A stretch of DNA of 43,296 nucleotides from Prevotella sp. (lineage in GTDB: Bacteria > Bacteroidota > Bacteroidia > Bacteroidales > Bacteroidaceae): NCBI GenBank assembly GCA_016285245.1, contig JAEEQH010000025.1, positions 1 to 43,296 of the forward strand, in the 5' to 3' direction. The notes beneath the pieces are model-generated. The model was not told where the DNA came from. It saw nothing but the letters and a program-made list of their open reading frames with translations, and did not search any database. Made by a program: the position numbers and the translations under genes. Shown piece after piece: positions 14,151 through 23,100 of this stretch. Every line of letters begins with the position of its first letter. Positions within the stretch are counted from its first letter, which is position 1.

Positions 14151-15911
14151 TCAATTCTTCACAATAATCTTCTTTCCTCTGCTGATATACAGACCGCTCT
14201 TCAGTTGACCATTGACCACCTTCCGGCCATCAAGCGTGTACCACGTGTCGTTACTCGTTACTCGCTCCTCATTCCTCGTTCCAACAATCCCCGTTGTCTC
14301 CTCGATGGTGAGTGCCAGACGGGCGGTGGGGTTCACCTTGTGGATGTAGGCGCGCAGTCCGCCGAGATTGTTCTTACCTACGGCTGGGCTGTATAGATTG
14401 TTGTCGGTGCCGATAAAGAGGTCGGTGCCGTCGGTAGCCAGTGGCGTGCTGCTGAAGCATCCCTGGAATGTCACGCCGTTATCCGTCTTAGAGCCTGGTG
14501 TCGTTGTCTGGATGGTGACGGCCCTGAATGTCGGGTTAACTCTTTCATTGTCTATTTTCAAGAGGAACGGTGTACCTGCCGTAATCACATTGCTTCCGCT
14601 AACCGTGCTGAATGTCATCACGCCGTTAGCATACGAGCTATAAGTCGTCATGACAACAGTTTGTCCTGTCCCAAGGGCAGTATACAGGACGCTGCGGTCG
14701 ACGTCGAACGGCAGACAAAGCGTGTTCCAGATGCCGCCACGTAGCGTACGGCTGGTTGCCACGTCGACGATTTGTCCCACATAATCCGTCCAGCCATCCG
14801 TATTCGCATCATTCTCGCTGAGCGTGATGGTCGGTGGTGCCACCATCATCACGTCGTCGAGGTCGCAGTCTATGCCGTTGATATTTACGGTCGCCGTGCT
14901 GTTATCGTACTGCATGGGAATGGCAAACTGAAAGTCCTTCCATTCTCCTTTCGTCAGCGCCAGCTGCTGATTATTATAAATGCTCCGAGTCTGGTTACTT
15001 CCATACTCCTTATAGTTCTCTACGACCCCTAACGTGGCCTGTGCAGACGTCGTTCTCCCACGAAGTCGGAACGTCAGGATGGCCGAGCGTCCGATGTTTA
15101 TCTTGCTTGCCACCGTATAACCGCCGGATAATACCTTGTAGCCGTTTGGCTCACTACTAAAATCATTGGCAAAATAATTGGTGTTCACGGTAAAGGTAGC
15201 TGTCGTGACGTCGCTGGCGACATTGTCCTTATAGGCGATTGCCTTCAAGGTCATCGTAGTGCTAACAGAGATTGGCTCAGAATAAGGTGTGCTCCCGTTC
15301 GTCGGCGTCGTCCCGTCCGTCGTATAGTAGATGTTCGCGTCCGACGTCTCACAACTTATTGTCACCGACTGAGTTTCTGAATAGATGCCGCCGGAAGGGG
15401 AGAAAGACGGAGCGGCTACAATATTAGAATTCAAAGCATCAGCTTCTATGAGCACATCATCAATAGCCATACTATTTTCTGTTGCAGCAAAAACTATCCT
15501 TGTAGAAGACGTTGCACCTATAATATAAAATGTTACTGACGTATGGGTTTGTGTAGTTGATGATAGTACTGTATTATTCGTTATACTACCATTGCCGCTC
15601 AAGCTCACGGAAAGTGAAGCAGATAAATCTCCTTTATTTGCTTTTGCATAGGTAAAACTTACTCTTGCATTATTAGTAGCCATAATGGGCGGAGTAGTTG
15701 CTGATCCACTTATCTTTAAACACCTATTTGTCGTGCTTTCTCCATTATATTGCCCTTTACAACTGGATAGAGTCCAATTCTCTATACTTGGACTTGTAAA
15801 GTTCAAATCATTAAAGTTCTCACTCCATACTTCCTCCCAATCTGCCCTCGCTCCCAGCGAACACACACATAGGAACAGGGCTAAAAAACATCTTATGTTC
15901 ATAATCTTCAT
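14151..15911 (-). CDS. Secreted multidomain protein with CHB_HEX-type domain and C-terminal tail
   Basis: 586 residues. A signal peptide (1-23, ending SLGARA) follows the ATG at 15911; a second ATG at 15902 is an alternative start. The N-terminal part (about 25-170) resembles a jelly-roll adhesion/anchor domain. A chitobiase/hexosaminidase C-terminal-type domain follows, with the hallmark IYYTTDGTTPTNGS and TLKAIAY segments. A further beta-rich region contains the RTLRGGIWNTLCLPFDVD stretch that is common in Prevotella secreted proteins. The last about 28 residues (WYTLDGRKVVNGQLKSGLYI...) are a tail resembling the C-terminal sorting or attachment tails of Bacteroidales secreted proteins. There is no catalytic domain, so it is probably a surface adhesin or binding protein. 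GT(C)-rich low-complexity DNA at 14248-14281 encodes the residues just before the tail. Confidence 0.75.
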   Translation of the reverse strand: MKIMNIRCFLALFLCVCSLGARADWEEVWSENFNDLNFTSPSIENWTLSSCKGQYNGESTTNRCLKISGSATTPPIMATNNARVSFTYAKANKGDLSASLSVSLSGNGSITNNTVLSSTTQTHTSVTFYIIGATSSTRIVFAATENSMAIDDVLIEADALNSNIVAAPSFSPSGGIYSETQSVTISCETSDANIYYTTDGTTPTNGSTPYSEPISVSTTMTLKAIAYKDNVASDVTTATFTVNTNYFANDFSSEPNGYKVLSGGYTVASKINIGRSAILTFRLRGRTTSAQATLGVVENYKEYGSNQTRSIYNNQQLALTKGEWKDFQFAIPMQYDNSTATVNINGIDCDLDDVMMVAPPTITLSENDANTDGWTDYVGQIVDVATSRTLRGGIWNTLCLPFDVDRSVLYTALGTGQTVVMTTYSSYANGVMTFSTVSGSNVITAGTPFLLKIDNERVNPTFRAVTIQTTTPGSKTDNGVTFQGCFSSTPLATDGTDLFIGTDNNLYSPAVGKNNLGGLRAYIHKVNPTARLALTIEETTGIVGTRNEERVTSNDTWYTLDGRKVVNGQLKSGLYISRGKKIIVKN

Positions 15912-15934
15912 AGTTTTGGTTATATTTTTCTCCG

Positions 15935-15965
15935 CAAATATAGGAAAAAATCCATTACCTTCCAA
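15935..15965 (-). promoter_or_regulatory. Promoter for the secreted CHB_HEX protein gene
   Basis: On the minus strand, TATATTTG (complement of 15935-15942) is preceded 19 bases upstream by TTGG (complement of 15962-15965). The -7 box is a full match and the -33 is a weak variant. It gives a leader of about 18 bases before the ATG. Confidence 0.6.
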
Positions 15966-16004
15966 GTGTTTTTACAAAAAATTGAGACTGCGCAAAAAAC
16001 AGAA

Positions 16005-16064
16005 ATCTTCAAGAATCCTTCAAAACAAGCCTTTCGACAGCCGTTTTGTCAGATTCTTGAAGAT
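16005..16064 (-). terminator. Terminator of the Trp-rich hypothetical gene
   Basis: Perfect 13-base arms (16005-16017 and 16052-16064, ATCTTCAAGAATC and its complement) with further pairing CAAAAC/GTTTTG inside. On the minus strand the stem lies 18 bases after the stop of the 16083-16646 gene and is followed by TTTCTGTTTTTTG, a T-rich run. Confidence 0.75.
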
Positions 16065-16082
16065 CTCCATTCGTTAGTTTTA

Positions 16083-16646
16083 TCAGTTCAGCGCTTCCTG
16101 GAAGAGACGCTCGGTGGCCTGCTCGCGCTCATACTGCCGCATCTCCTCGTCCCACTCCATCTGCAGCCCCGCAGGGTCCCAGTTGCTGTTGTACTTCTCA
16201 GCGAAGAGGTAGGTGTAGCAGGTGCCGAAGGTCTCGGCGGCAATGCGGTCCCACTCAGGCGTCCACCAGGCGTACTCAGGATAGCCAAGGGCACGCCAGA
16301 GGTCGCTGCAGCGACGTTGTAGGAGCTCGCACTCTGTCTCCGAGATGACGTCGGTAAGACGGACGCGCTTGTTGTCGAACCAGACGAAGCGCCAGTCGTC
16401 GAAGTCCTTGTCCTCGATGAGCCTGGCCGTCAGCCACCATACCTTTAGTGCCCACCAGAAGTGACCCGTCTCGGCACAGAGGTCGCCGATGTACATCCCT
16501 TTCTGATACTTGCGTTTACAACTCTCGGCACAGCGGATGGGGTGGATGGTGCTGTTGACGATGTTCTTCAGCAGTCGTGCCTCGAGGTGTGTGACGATGC
16601 CTTCGCTTGTGCAACTGCACACGCGGTAGGGAATTCTTCTTCTCAT
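16083..16646 (-). CDS. Trp-rich protein of unknown family
   Basis: 187 residues from the ATG at 16646 (preferred because the residues before it, in the extended frame, lie in the untranslated leader). It has no signal peptide or membrane segment. It is rich in Trp and Tyr (for example GHFWWALKVWWLTARL), has several Cys residues in the first 50, and a C-terminal part full of Glu, Arg and Gln. The C-x-S-C and C-(x)4-C spacings near the start could bind metal, but no standard finger is visible. I do not recognise the family. It has its own promoter, a long structured leader and its own terminator, and it is divergent from the kinase-AAA gene; whether it belongs to that system is unknown. Confidence 0.6.
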   Translation of the reverse strand: MRRRIPYRVCSCTSEGIVTHLEARLLKNIVNSTIHPIRCAESCKRKYQKGMYIGDLCAETGHFWWALKVWWLTARLIEDKDFDDWRFVWFDNKRVRLTDVISETECELLQRRCSDLWRALGYPEYAWWTPEWDRIAAETFGTCYTYLFAEKYNSNWDPAGLQMEWDEEMRQYEREQATERLFQEALN

Positions 16647-16694
16647 AATACGTAAGCTTTTTTGTGTAACAATTGTGTAAAAGATCACCTAGCG

Positions 16695-16735
16695 CCGGCC
16701 TCTCTTGAGGCCGGTGTTTGCGGGTCTTGCGACCC
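16695..16735 (-). promoter_or_regulatory. Two GC-rich hairpins in the leader of the Trp-rich gene
   Basis: CCGGCCTC (16695-16702) and GAGGCCGG (16707-16714) form an 8-base stem with a 4-base loop; GGGTC (16722-16726) and GACCC (16731-16735) form a second. Both lie in the predicted about 150-base leader between the start near 16799 and the ATG at 16646. No T-run follows, so a plain terminator is unlikely. It matches no riboswitch I know. Confidence 0.45.
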
Positions 16736-16805
16736 TCTTGTTACACGTTGCTTACAGGAAGCGGACTTTTAGCTACGTCATCTTGGCTCTTTCAAAATGA
16801 GGCTG

Positions 16806-16837
16806 CAAAAGTAGGGAATTCTATCAGAACCGCCAAA
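16806..16837 (-). promoter_or_regulatory. Promoter for the Trp-rich gene
   Basis: On the minus strand, TTTG (complement of 16834-16837), 20 bases, TACTTTTG (complement of 16806-16813). Confidence 0.7.
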
Positions 16838-16853
16838 TTTTTTTCGCATAAAA

Positions 16854-16884
16854 TTTGTTATCTCCGAAAAAAGTACTATCTTTG
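16854..16884 (+). promoter_or_regulatory. Promoter for the kinase-AAA gene
   Basis: TTTG at 16854-16857, 19 bases, TATCTTTG at 16877-16884. The ATG at 16928 gives a leader of about 37 bases. It is arranged back to back with the promoter of the Trp-rich gene. Confidence 0.75.
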
Positions 16885-16927
16885 CAACTGTTCAGGCACT
16901 AAAGGTGCTTCATATTAACCCGATACT

Positions 16928-18727
16928 ATGGCCATACTAACCGACAGACAACAGATAGGAAAATACGAGGTGGCACGACTCATCAAGGAGAACAGCTACT
17001 GCGAGACATACCGTGTGGAGGACGAGCAGGGCACGCCGTTCTTCCTGAAGCTCTTCGTGCTCAAGAACACCCCCGAGAAGATGCTCGACGACGACCACAA
17101 CGTCAGGAGCATCGCTATCCTGCAGAAGCTATGCCACAAGAACATCGTCGCTTACGTCGAACAGGGCACATACCAGGACGAGGGTGTGGGCGAGTGCCGC
17201 TATGTGGTGACCAACTATTTCAGCGGCGAACTGCTCTGGGACAAGCTCCAGCGTGAGGGAGCACTGCCCCTCGATGAGGCCCTGCGCATCCTCACCGACG
17301 TCCTCGAGGGACTGAAGTTTATGCACGACCGCAACCTGCTGCACAACGATGTCAATCCGCGCAACGTCATGCTCTCCGAGCGGACGGGCGGCGCGGCGGA
17401 GCTCATCGACATGAGCCACGTGTCGCGCTGTGTGGGTGGTGCTCCGCCCTTCGACACGTCGGACCTCGACGAGCGCTACCAGTCGACGACGGCCTTCGCC
17501 GGTATGTACAACGACGCCACCGACCTCTTCTCGGCCGTCGCGCTGTTCTACGCCATGCTCACCGCCCGCGCACCCTGGGACGTCACCTTCCAAGAGGGAA
17601 CCACACGCAAGGAGCGCATAGCCGCCGTCAAGACCGCTCGCAAGACACCCCTGAGCCTCGACGGCCTGAACGTCGCCGAGGGTTACAAGCGCATCATGAC
17701 GAAAGGACTAGGCAACGGCACCTGCCGCTACACCTCGGCCGCTGCCCTACTCCACGACCTGCAACACCCCGACGAGGTCGCAGAGCCCAGCCAGCAGCCC
17801 GGAGGTACAAGCATGGGACAGGAGGTAGGTGACCGGGGCCGCGGGGCTGGGAACGACGAGCGCCAGGCCACCGAGGCACGTGTCGACATCCAGCGCGGCA
17901 AAGGCAACGGCTTCAAGGACATTGCCGGCATGAGCGAACTCAAGGCCATGCTCACCCAGAAGGTCATCTTCATACTCAAGGACCGCGAGCGCGCTGAGCG
18001 CTACAAGCTGACACCCCCCAACGGCATACTCTTCTACGGCCCTCCCGGCTGTGGCAAGAGCTTCTTTGCCGAGAAGTTCGCCGAAGAAGCTGGCTTCAAC
18101 TATATGCTCGTGAAGGCCAGCGACCTGGGCAGCATCTACGTCCACGGCTCACAGGGAAAGATTGCCGACCTTTTCAAGAAGGCCGAGGCCAGCAAGCCCA
18201 CCATCATCTGCTTCGACGAGTTCGACGCCTTCGTACCCAACCGCTCCAGTCAGGGTGCGGAGCATCAGGCCGGCGAGGTCAATGAGTTCCTGAGTCAGCT
18301 CAACAACTGCGCCAAGCGCGGCATCTTCGTCATCGCCACCAGCAACCGCCCCGACATGATCGACCCCGCCGTGCTGCGTACAGGCCGTATCGACCGCATG
18401 ATTTACGTACCCATGCCAGACCGCGAGGCGCGTAGCGAGATGTTCCGACTGCACCTCGACGGCCGTCCCTGCGGCGACATTGACGCCGGACGTTTGGCCG
18501 ACCTCACCGACGGCTATATCGCCAGCGACATCGCCTACATCGTTAACGACGCCGCCATGGGGGCCGCCTTCAGTGACCAGCCCATCACCCAGCAGATGCT
18601 CGAGGACACCATCCGCAGCATCCGCCCGTCCATCAGCCGCGAGGTGGTAAGTACCTACGAGAACCTCCGACAGCGCATGGAGGACACCGACGCCCGCAAC
18701 CGCCGACCGAAAATCGGCTTCGTGTAA
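16928..18727 (+). CDS. Ser/Thr-kinase-like domain fused to a classical AAA ATPase
   Basis: 599 residues, cytosolic. Residues 10-280 resemble a Hanks-type kinase: Lys41 (FFLKLF) at the VAIK position, catalytic loop HNDVNPRN (139-146) with Asp141 and Asn146 but Asn instead of Arg in HRD, and DMS (161-163) where DFG is expected; the glycine loop is poor. Activity is therefore possible but not certain. After a hydrophilic Gly/Arg/Glu linker (285-325), residues 328-580 form an AAA module of the FtsH/Cdc48 class: Walker A GPPGCGKS (371-378), Walker B IICFDEFDAF (426-435), sensor ATSNRPD (470-476) and arginine-finger region RTGRIDR (484-490). The fusion suggests kinase-like regulation of an unfolding or remodelling ATPase. 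The YbjN-like gene follows after 29 bases, and the pair converges on the 14-gene unit. Confidence 0.88.
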   Translation: MAILTDRQQIGKYEVARLIKENSYCETYRVEDEQGTPFFLKLFVLKNTPEKMLDDDHNVRSIAILQKLCHKNIVAYVEQGTYQDEGVGECRYVVTNYFSGELLWDKLQREGALPLDEALRILTDVLEGLKFMHDRNLLHNDVNPRNVMLSERTGGAAELIDMSHVSRCVGGAPPFDTSDLDERYQSTTAFAGMYNDATDLFSAVALFYAMLTARAPWDVTFQEGTTRKERIAAVKTARKTPLSLDGLNVAEGYKRIMTKGLGNGTCRYTSAAALLHDLQHPDEVAEPSQQPGGTSMGQEVGDRGRGAGNDERQATEARVDIQRGKGNGFKDIAGMSELKAMLTQKVIFILKDRERAERYKLTPPNGILFYGPPGCGKSFFAEKFAEEAGFNYMLVKASDLGSIYVHGSQGKIADLFKKAEASKPTIICFDEFDAFVPNRSSQGAEHQAGEVNEFLSQLNNCAKRGIFVIATSNRPDMIDPAVLRTGRIDRMIYVPMPDREARSEMFRLHLDGRPCGDIDAGRLADLTDGYIASDIAYIVNDAAMGAAFSDQPITQQMLEDTIRSIRPSISREVVSTYENLRQRMEDTDARNRRPKIGFV

Positions 18728-18756
18728 GAATAACCTATTACAAACTAAAAACGCTT

Positions 18757-19140
18757 ATGAATCTACAAGAACTGATGAAGCAGTATCTTCAGGAAGAAGG
18801 CTACTGCCCCAAGGACACCGATTTTGGCCTCGATTTCAAGTGCGAGGGCCGCACCTACGTCTTCATCTACGACGGTGACGATGAACAGTATTTCCGTCTG
18901 ATGATGCCCAACATCTACGACGTCACCGACGAGAACCGCGATGCCGTCCTCGTGGCGTTGAACAAGACCAACACCACGGTGAAGGTCGTCAAGGCCTACA
19001 CCCCCATTCCCCAGGCCGTCTGGATTGGCTTCGAGGTGCTTGTCGACAGCACCCCCGTCCTCTCCGACTTCATCCCCCGCGCCATCAGTATGCTCCGCAC
19101 CGCCCAACAGACCTTCTACGAGGCCCTGCAGGAGGGATAA
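18757..19140 (+). CDS. YbjN / type III secretion chaperone-like protein
   Basis: 127 residues with no signal peptide. The alternation of helix and strand (LQELMKQYLQEEGY, TYVFIYDGDDEQYFRLMMPNIYDV, an Asn-Lys-rich turn, WIGFEVLVDS, then a C-terminal helix) matches the YbjN fold, which is related to the class I type III secretion chaperones. Such proteins bind partner proteins and lack enzymatic residues. It is co-transcribed with the kinase-AAA gene (29-base gap), so it may be an adaptor for that ATPase (inference). The transcript ends at the palindrome 19241-19278. Confidence 0.65.
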   Translation: MNLQELMKQYLQEEGYCPKDTDFGLDFKCEGRTYVFIYDGDDEQYFRLMMPNIYDVTDENRDAVLVALNKTNTTVKVVKAYTPIPQAVWIGFEVLVDSTPVLSDFIPRAISMLRTAQQTFYEALQEG

Positions 19141-19240
19141 AATGTGACGCCAATGATTGGCGGGGATAAGGATTTTTTAACCTTATTGTTAATTGACACA
19201 TAGCATTAAGTTCATTTTTAAGGGGCAAGGAGCAAGAGGC

Positions 19241-19278
19241 AATAATGTGACCTTTAGCGGGCTAAAGGTCACATTATT
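19241..19278. terminator. Bidirectional terminator between the two halves of the cluster
   Basis: An 18-base arm (19241-19258) is followed by GG and its perfect complement (19261-19278). The outer AATAAT/ATTATT ends supply A/T-rich flanks in both directions. It lies between the convergent YbjN-like gene (ends 19140) and the putative sigma partner (ends 19306). Nothing else was seen in 19141-19305 apart from a small CGCCAA/TTGGCG hairpin near 19150. Confidence 0.85.
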
Positions 19279-19305
19279 ATGTATATACGCCGCTCGTAGA
19301 GCGCA

Positions 19306-19632
19306 CTATTCTATGGTATCTTTGTCTAATGACGCATCGTAGAAGCCGACGGGATGGGGCTTGTTGTGGTTCCGTTGACTGTCCAGCAGGTCGCTGGACG
19401 AATCATTCCAGGCCATTTCATGCACCGGAAAGGGTCGGTTCTTCGAGAGAGAGAGGTCTAAGTCGATGCCGGACATTGCCTCGTCTACCTGCAAGGAGAG
19501 ACTGAAGAACTCCTGCAGACCGTCATCACTCGCCACGGCATCAAGGACCGACTGGGTCTCCGGGGCAGTGGTATTGCCATCGAGAAATGCAGCCAGCATT
19601 TCGTCGGAAATGTTAGTTACGCGTTCTGCCAT
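19306..19632 (-). CDS. Putative sigma-factor partner (anti-sigma-like)
   Basis: 108 residues, no signal peptide, no membrane helix, no Cys. The first 50 residues (ISDEMLAAFLDGNTT...) have the helix pattern of the N-terminal anti-sigma domain seen in FecR/zf-HC2-type anti-sigma factors, minus the zinc ligands. The rest is polar and apparently disordered. Its start overlaps the end of the sigma-factor gene by 20 bases, the arrangement expected for an anti-sigma or sigma partner. Because there is no membrane anchor, any signal must reach it in the cytosol. The function is inferred from position and the N-terminal helices only. It is the last gene of the 14-gene unit. Confidence 0.5.
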   Translation of the reverse strand: MAERVTNISDEMLAAFLDGNTTAPETQSVLDAVASDDGLQEFFSLSLQVDEAMSGIDLDLSLSKNRPFPVHEMAWNDSSSDLLDSQRNHNKPHPVGFYDASLDKDTIE

Positions 19633-20179
19633 ATTGCTTGATATCTTTTAATGCCACTTTTGTCAGGGCGGCGATTGCCCGTTTCTTAATATTATAGAGG
19701 TTGGACACCTCGACACCCATCTCTGCGGCAAGGGTGGGCTCGTCAACGCCTTCGATGATGTGTCGGCGAATGACGTACACATGACGCTCGTTCTTCATCC
19801 GCCGTAGCAGGCTCTCGACATCCATCCTGGCATGACGCCAGGAATCGTCCTGCGGCAGATGGTTGACGACGCACGGCGAGGCACCGGTGTTGACATCGAC
19901 CATCACGCCCCGCTTGCGCAACAGCAAGGCGAAACGGAGTGCCACCGTCTTCAGCCATTGATAGATGGTGCTGCGCCCCTGGAACTGCCGGAGTCTGTCG
20001 GCATCGTTCTCCATGAGGTAGATATAGAACTCGTTGACGAACTCCTCGTAGTCGACATGATAGGGGAACACCCTGTGGATGATGGTCGTAAAGAGGGGCC
20101 GGCAATTCTCCATGAAGAATTGTCTGTTGGCAGTATCATCGCCTTTTATCAGGCGGTCTATCAGTTCGTTATCGTTCAT
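19613..20179 (-). CDS. ECF-like RNA polymerase sigma factor
   Basis: 188 residues from the ATG at 20179, 8 bases after the upstream gene. Sigma-70 region 2 occupies about 12-90, with the VDYEEFVNEFYIYLMEND and YQWLKTVALRFALL segments corresponding to regions 2.2-2.4. A region 4 helix-turn-helix lies at about 137-180 (DEPTLAAEMGVEVSNLYNIKKRAIAAL). Length and layout fit an ECF-type factor; the linker between the regions is somewhat long. It is encoded as the next-to-last gene of the unit and is followed by an overlapping putative partner. Its target promoter is unknown: the unit's own recognisable promoter is of the housekeeping type, so the factor may act on another element or elsewhere. Confidence 0.85.
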   Translation of the reverse strand: MNDNELIDRLIKGDDTANRQFFMENCRPLFTTIIHRVFPYHVDYEEFVNEFYIYLMENDADRLRQFQGRSTIYQWLKTVALRFALLLRKRGVMVDVNTGASPCVVNHLPQDDSWRHARMDVESLLRRMKNERHVYVIRRHIIEGVDEPTLAAEMGVEVSNLYNIKKRAIAALTKVALKDIKQYGRTRN

Positions 20180-20187
20180 CGGTCTGT

Positions 20188-23100
20188 TCACCGTTTCATC
20201 AGTAAATGTTGTGCGCCGCCGCCCTCTTTCCACAGTTTGTAACGGTCGAAGATATTCTTCCTGGCGTAGCGATAGGAGACCTTGATGGGCTTGATCTTCA
20301 TACCGAGCTGGGGGGCGTCGGAATTGATCACGACGACATCGGTGTAGAAGTCGACATCGTCCTTGGTCTCGATGCCGACCAGCACGACGTGCTTGGGCTG
20401 CTGGCGGTAGCGGGCGAGTGTGGACGAGAAGTCATCGCGGTCGTCGAGACAGGTCCATCCGCAAAACTCGAGGACGATGAAATGGCGATCCTTGTAGCCG
20501 TTCTCTGCCATGTAGCCGTCGCCGTCGATGCTTGCGAAACGGACGATGACGGAGTCGTTCTCGACGGCGCGCCAGGCTTCGTTGTAGAGGGTCTGCATAC
20601 TGTCGCGGTAGGCTGTCTGCCACTGGCTAACGTACTGCTGCATCTGCTGCAGGGCTTCACGGCGCAGGGGTTGCAGGGGTCGCGAGAGGCGCTGGTCCTT
20701 GGTCTCGTACCATAGGCGTGCGTCCCAAGAGGGCTTAGAGCCCACAAGGTCGAGTGAGCGTACGGTGCGCAGGTCGGTGGTGTACCACATTCGCTGGATG
20801 TCGCGGCTCTGGTAGGTGCGGCAGGAGTCGAAGACCTCGATGCTGTCGGACAGCTGGTAGGTGTGTATGTGTCCGCGCTGGTCCTGTACGGCGAGGGCGA
20901 GGATGACGGCGTCGTCGACGGTGCCGCGGCCGTAGACATTATTGCTGTTGCCGTCGCTACGCAAGGGTGACATGAACTGCGTGGGATAGCGGTCTTCCTT
21001 GTACTTTTTCTGCTTCGGCTGGCGGACGGCGGGCTGTGATGCCTGCCACTGGCTGTACGCGTTATCGTAGCGCTGCTTCTCGCGCTCTGTGCAGAATATG
21101 CGGTGGAAGTAGAAGCCATAGTCGGCGAGTGTGCCCTTGGGCAGCATGACGGTGTGTACCTCGGGCTGGTTGGTCTGCGGGTTGCGCCGCATGACGACCA
21201 TGCGCTTGGGCTGGTTGTAGAGTTCGAAGGTGGCCTCGCGGAGGTCGAAGTCGTAGTAGTTGGACGTTTCGAGCTCGGGGTATTTCCAGTAGCCGTACTC
21301 CATGATGACATCGCCGGACTGCACGCCGAGCCGTAGTGCTATGCTGTCGTAGACCTCGATGATGTGTGCCCGTGGCAGCCGGCGGCGGAGGTCCGTCTGG
21401 CTTTCGATGCGTTCTCTGTGCTCGTCGACGTAGTAGCTTTCGCCGTAGGGGTCGAAGGCATAGACGACGGGTGAGTTACCGTCGTCGGACATGCGGTAGC
21501 TGACCTCGTCGTACTCGTTGGTGACTTTGACGTATGCCGTGGAGGAGCCGCCCTTGACGGTGCTGAACGGGGTGGAATTGACAAAGAGTCCTGTGGTAAG
21601 ATGGCTGCGCGCGTGCTGTCCCATGGCGTCGAAGCTGCGTTCTCCGGCGCGTATGCTGAAGTCGCTGGAGAGCTGTTGCTGGAACTGCGAGAGCAGCTTG
21701 TCGTTGTCGTAGCGCCGGATGGTCTTGGTGTGCTGCAGGGTGTCGACGATGGTGACGATGCGGTTATAGAGGTAGCTGAACGAGGGCTCGTTGGGGTCGG
21801 CGAGTTTTCCCGTCTCGTCCCAGTAGCATTCCTCGATGACGCATTGTCCGGGTTGCAGCTGACGCTGGGTAATGAGCATATGCTGGTAGCCCTTGTTGCA
21901 GTCCTGTGGTGTGCCGTCGATGGCGGTAAACGTCTTCTCGATGATGTCGCCGTTGTCGTCGTAGACGTAGACCTGCTTCCAGTCGGATTCAGGGAGGATC
22001 TTGGTCTCGGTGTTGCCGTTGCGTATGAGATGGAAGGTGAGCACCGTGTCCCGTCCGTCGGTGGTCTTGTAGTCGCGGTTCTCGACGAGGCGGTCACCGT
22101 CGTATTTGTATAGGGCGAGACAAATGTCGTTGTTGAAGTACAGCCCCTCGGCATTGCGGCACTCGAAGAGTGTCTCATTGCCCAGGTCGTCGAATTCGCG
22201 GCGTGTCATGGAGAACCCCGTCCTGTCGGTGATGGGTTTCCCGTCGAGTCCAAGGCACTGGATGAGCGTGCACTTTCCGCGGTCGTTGTACTCATAGCGG
22301 TAGGCGTGTACGGCTCCGGTGATGGTGTCGGGCGTGATGCCGTCGGCGAGATAGTATCTGATGTAGGTATTTCTTCCCCACTGGTCGTATTCGTAGCGCT
22401 CACAAATGAAGTCCTTCTTAGTGCTTTCGTTGAGCGGTATGCGGATGATGTTGCCATGGTCGTCGATGTTTGTGACGGAGCGCACAAAGCCGTCGTTATC
22501 GTAGACCTGCTGCTGGCCGCTATTGCCGGCGCGGTCAATCATAAACTGTCCGTCGACGTTGGCGGACATGTTTCTCAGTTTATAGCCGCGCTTGTCGAAA
22601 ATGTTGCGTGAGCGGTAGGCACCCCAGATGTTCTTCTTGTAGTAGCCGTCGTCGCCGATGTACGAGATGTCGGCATCGTAGCCGTACTGGTCACGCTGTA
22701 TGAGCACGAACTTGGCGCCGTCCTCATCGCGCATCTTGGCGGGCAGTCCCCTCGCATCGACATAGTGTCCCATGAACTTATTGTCGCCTACGGGTACGGT
22801 GATGTAGCTGAGAATGAGCTCGCCCTCTTTGTTGTAGGCGTTCTCCTGCAGGCAGTTCTCGCCGCTGACGTCGCCTACGAACTCCCAGTAGACGATTTTC
22901 TTGAGCTTGTCGCGCCAGTCCTCGTCAATCTGCTTGTCATTTTTGTCGTAGGGATTGATGAGGTACGTGGCGCCGCAGTCGTCAGGGCGTCCCCAGGCGT
23001 CGAGGCACTCAAACCGGGTCCAGTGGCCTGCCTTGTTCTTGCGTGAGAGCCGGTAGTGCTGCGACAGGTGTCTGGCGGTCTCCTCGGTGATGGGCTTCCC

